Positions 61,216-64,000 of a stretch of DNA of 64,000 nucleotides are shown piece after piece (position 1 is the first letter of the stretch; every line of letters starts with the position of its first letter). The position numbers were made by a program, and so were the translations under genes. Source of the DNA: Desmodus rotundus (taxonomy: Eukaryota; Chordata; Mammalia; Chiroptera; Phyllostomidae). The DNA lies in assembly GCF_022682495.2 (NCBI RefSeq), contig NC_071387.1, positions 196,766,143-196,830,142 of the forward strand, given 5' to 3'. Below the pieces are notes generated by a model. The model saw nothing but the letters and a program-made list of their open reading frames with translations, did not search any database and was not told the DNA's origin.

Positions 61216-61566
61216 TATATAGTTCTCCTTATTGTCATTTATTTCTTCTCTTATATTTTATCTACTATAGCAAAAAGCTTTAAAAGATAAATATTCTCCA
61301 CATACACAGCAGGTTCATTCTCCCAATTTGATATTGACACAAAAACCATAAAAGCAAGTTTTGTTTTGTTTGTTTGTTTTTAACAGGTAAATATATTTTA
61401 CTCTTTAATTCTTTTGTCCTTGTCACTGCAGAAATTGGTTTATTCTGTTAATGTAACAAAGACAACAGAAATCAACTGCAATACAGGGGAGTTTTCCACA
61501 TTAGTGTATTGGAAAGTAAAAGTATGTCAATGGGTTACAGATCCCTAGCAATGTGCTCTGAACACC

Positions 61567-62200
61567 TGTGGGGTCCAATTGCCCGACCCCCAAAACTGAA
61601 TTCCAAGGCAAGAGTTTAGTGAAAAAGGAAAAGGGTTGTTTATTTAAAGGTTACACAGATTTAGAGTAATGGTGGATTTCTACCATTAAGTCACGTTCCC
61701 TTAACCACCTCAAAACACGTAACCCTGCCGCTCTTTGCCAAACCGGGCCAGTTTCAGAATACCCCATTTGGAGGCACCATGTTCAGAAACACAGAAGTCT
61801 GCAGCTCAGCGTTCCCAGTCACAGTTCAACTCCAAGCATCTCTCATGACTCTGGGTGGCCAGGCAGGTCCCCACAGCACAGCCAGCTCTGCCACCGTCTT
61901 CTCCAAGCAGACCTCCAGGCAGACCTTCTGACCTCGTGGCAGCCCACTCTACTTTAAATGCTCCACTCAGAACTTCCTGTGTGATCTAATATCCAGCTCG
62001 TCCTACAGTGTTTTGGTGCCTGCCATTTTTGTCAGCTCCCCAGTGTCTTTGAGTCTTTTGGCTGCCGACTTCAGGCAGGGCAAGGGTTTGCAGTGATGCT
62101 CAGGCATCTGGGCGGGCTATGTCAAAAGTCACTAAACATTCTCATATTCACTACGAAATTCTGCAGCTTCCTCGATCTTCCTTTCAGGAAGCCGTAGGCT
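61567..62200 (-). mobile_element. second solitary LTR of the same family
   Basis: Starts TGTGGGGTCCAATTGCC on the plus strand; the minus strand shows AATAAA (TTTAAATAAACAACCC) followed by a U5-like terminus. Shared landmarks with the 26 kb copy: GATTTAGAATAATGGTG-like, CTTTGCCAAACC, CTCAGCATTCC-like and ACTTCCTGTGTGA. The right border is approximate. No coding region. Confidence 0.65.
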
Positions 62201-63689
62201 GTTAACCTGCCTTTGATATGCAATGTACCTAAAACGCTGTACCTTCTGCTCTTCCCTGCCCCCAATCCTGGATTGTGAGGGTTATTCCCCTACTTTCATG
62301 GTCTCATGCTCTGCACCCCTTTATAAGTGGATATCCCTCTTTGAACAAAATCCTCTTTCTCTTCTGATTACTGATTTATATAGAAATCATTTTGTACTAC
62401 ATGAATTACAGAAAAACCAGTAACCTACATAAAGTATTTTTAATATTCTATAAGTCTGCAATAGAAAATATATTTCTAAGTGATTAGTATTCTGATTTAT
62501 AAATTTAATACAATTTAACAAAAAATATTACTTTAGTGTGTCATACATAGGTAAATAATACTCAGATGCCACTTAATTTCTTATGCAATCTATAATTGGT
62601 TGGTTGTGTATTTTAACTTAATTTAAATAATAGTTTCACATAATGTTTTGTTCACAGTAGCTGTGGGAACCAGTCTGTTCTATCATATATGAATTCACTT
62701 CATGGATGAGGATGAGACTCTACCTTTAAATAGAGTCTGATTGCATCCTTCTATCTCCAGATAGCTGCATACATAATAAATATTTTCTCCCTTTTCACAT
62801 GGTTGTTTACCCTAGAATATGACAAAATTTACCTTCTTGCTATTGTCTCCATAGCTAGATATAGAACTCTACAAATAAATTGTTTTGTGAATGTTTCAAA
62901 ATATGTCCATAGGTATTAAATTTATATGCACACACACACATATCCCCAACAATTTGTCACTTTTGTCTTATTCAAGGGCAGATGGTTTCTTCTCTATGGC
63001 ATGTCAACACATACCCAGAGGGTCTAGTCATATATGCCAAAGACACAATATTTTTATAATAACTGTAAAGTTTCTATTATAAGGACCAGATTTATGGCCA
63101 GTCAGGATGATTTCACTAACTACATTCTGGGTTGGCCTGGTTCATAACTAGACTGTGTTACAGACACAGAGTGATAACTGCCTTATGACAATAATTTGTA
63201 CGTAGACTTAACTTTTTTTACCTTTTTAAAAAATCTAAATAACTAAAGATTTCTCCCTCATTTCTTAAAATATATTTTCTCTTCCCTTGGCTTTATGTGG
63301 ACTCCATTCTATCCTGGTTTGCTTTCTATCTCTGTGTCTACCTATTTTTACCTATTTTCACTTGGTTATTTGTGTATCTGAATGTTCTCTGTGTTTGTAT
63401 GTTTTGTTTTTATTTCTCATTTGATACTCTTCTGAATAAGGAGCCTTAAATATCAGCTTCTTTATTCTGCCTTCTTCTATTATTTCGCTATAAGATTTTT
63501 ATGAAAAAGATCATCAAGAATAATCAGAATTTCCTGATATCCTGAAATTTGGTTCCATAACACTTCTTGGACAATTTACAAGTACCTCAAACCTGAAATG
63601 GTAGTGATTGAACTCAATATCTGTCCACCAAAATATTTTACTTTTCCTGTGCAGTTTATCTGAGAGAGTGTATCCAGTCACCCCCATGT

Positions 63690-64000
63690 TGGTCAGCTCT
63701 CACTACTATGCCACATGAAAACACAACCTCCAACTTATTTATTCAGGTACCCAAACTTATTTATTCAGGTGTAAAAACCCGGCTGTCATCATCGATCCCT
63801 TCTTCTCCTATACACCCCATAGTCAATCAGCCAAAAAGCTGTGTTTATTCTTTTCTCTTAATAACTCCAATTTATTCACTCTTTTCATTTTAAACACCAC
63901 TATTCAATTTATTGTCAACAATCTCTTGTCTGGATTACTGCAATAGTCTCCTAAACCAAATGTCCTCTCCCCTACTCTGTCTGTACAGTTCTATTCCTCC
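63690..64000 (+). repeat. L2 fragment running off the window edge
   Basis: GGCTGTCATCATCGATCCCT, AGTCAATCAGCCAAAAAGCT and CTTGTCTGGATTACTGCAAT then AGTCTCCTAA are typical L2 positions. Continues past 64000. Confidence 0.7.

Noticed and set aside
1..64000. CRISPR arrays, tRNA or rRNA genes, telomeric or centromeric satellites, Helitrons
   Set aside because: No spaced direct repeats, no intact cloverleaf outside SINEs, no satellite arrays and no Helitron termini were seen on reading both strands.

Overview
This is AT-rich mammalian nuclear DNA, almost certainly from a bat. The best evidence is at least nine tRNA-derived SINEs of the VES type (CTGGCTGGTGTGGCTC-like heads, oligo(CT) and A-rich tails), together with mariner and hAT DNA transposons and a bat-type L1 3' end. 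Ancient mammalian repeats (MIR, L2, MLT1 LTRs, old L1) are interleaved. No Helitron was noticed, so I do not go below the order Chiroptera. Nothing bacterial, plasmid or phage-like is present, and there are no CRISPR arrays, operons or intact tRNA/rRNA genes.

Gene content. Most of the window behaves as intron or intergenic DNA. Reading splice signals rather than long ORFs gives a previously unnamed (by me) gene model on the minus strand. It has a CpG-rich 5' end at about 55.7-55.93 kb, a first coding exon ending at 55642, a weak short exon at 35963-36009, and exons at 30256-30509, 17687-17816 and 14848-14983. The last of these carries a stop codon, followed by an AATAAA about 70 bases further on. 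The codon phases agree at every junction (0, 2, 1, 2), and the model sums to 597 coding bases, about 198 residues. I cannot name the protein. The last three exons are the firmest part and exon 2 is the weakest. A second CpG-rich block at 7.36-7.64 kb and an isolated open exon-like segment near 1.7-1.86 kb are unexplained.

Repeat layout. 0-10 kb: an old L1 piece, an MLT1 LTR split by a SINE, a MIR and a clean SINE with target-site duplication (TSD). 10-19 kb: a small inverted-repeat element, a degenerate mariner abutting a 5'-inverted L1, a SINE, an MLT1 end and the last two gene exons. 20-29.3 kb: microsatellites, MIR, L2, two SINEs, an old L1 split by a retroviral-type LTR, and a U2 snRNA pseudogene. 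30-46 kb: a gene exon and four 5'-inverted L1 insertions, three with matching TSDs, one of which lies inside an older L1 that also hosts a hAT MITE. 46-53 kb: SINEs, then a very old L1 containing a deleted mariner and a 1.76-kb half-L1 (ORF1 but no ORF2). 53-64 kb: MLT1, the gene's CpG-rich start, an old L1 with another deleted mariner, a second mariner family, a second copy of the retroviral LTR, MIR and L2.

Two themes stand out. One is the hidden multi-exon gene. The other is an unusually rich record of aberrant retrotransposition: five twin-primed L1s, a half-L1, a truncated U2 retrocopy, and two mariner copies sharing one internal deletion.
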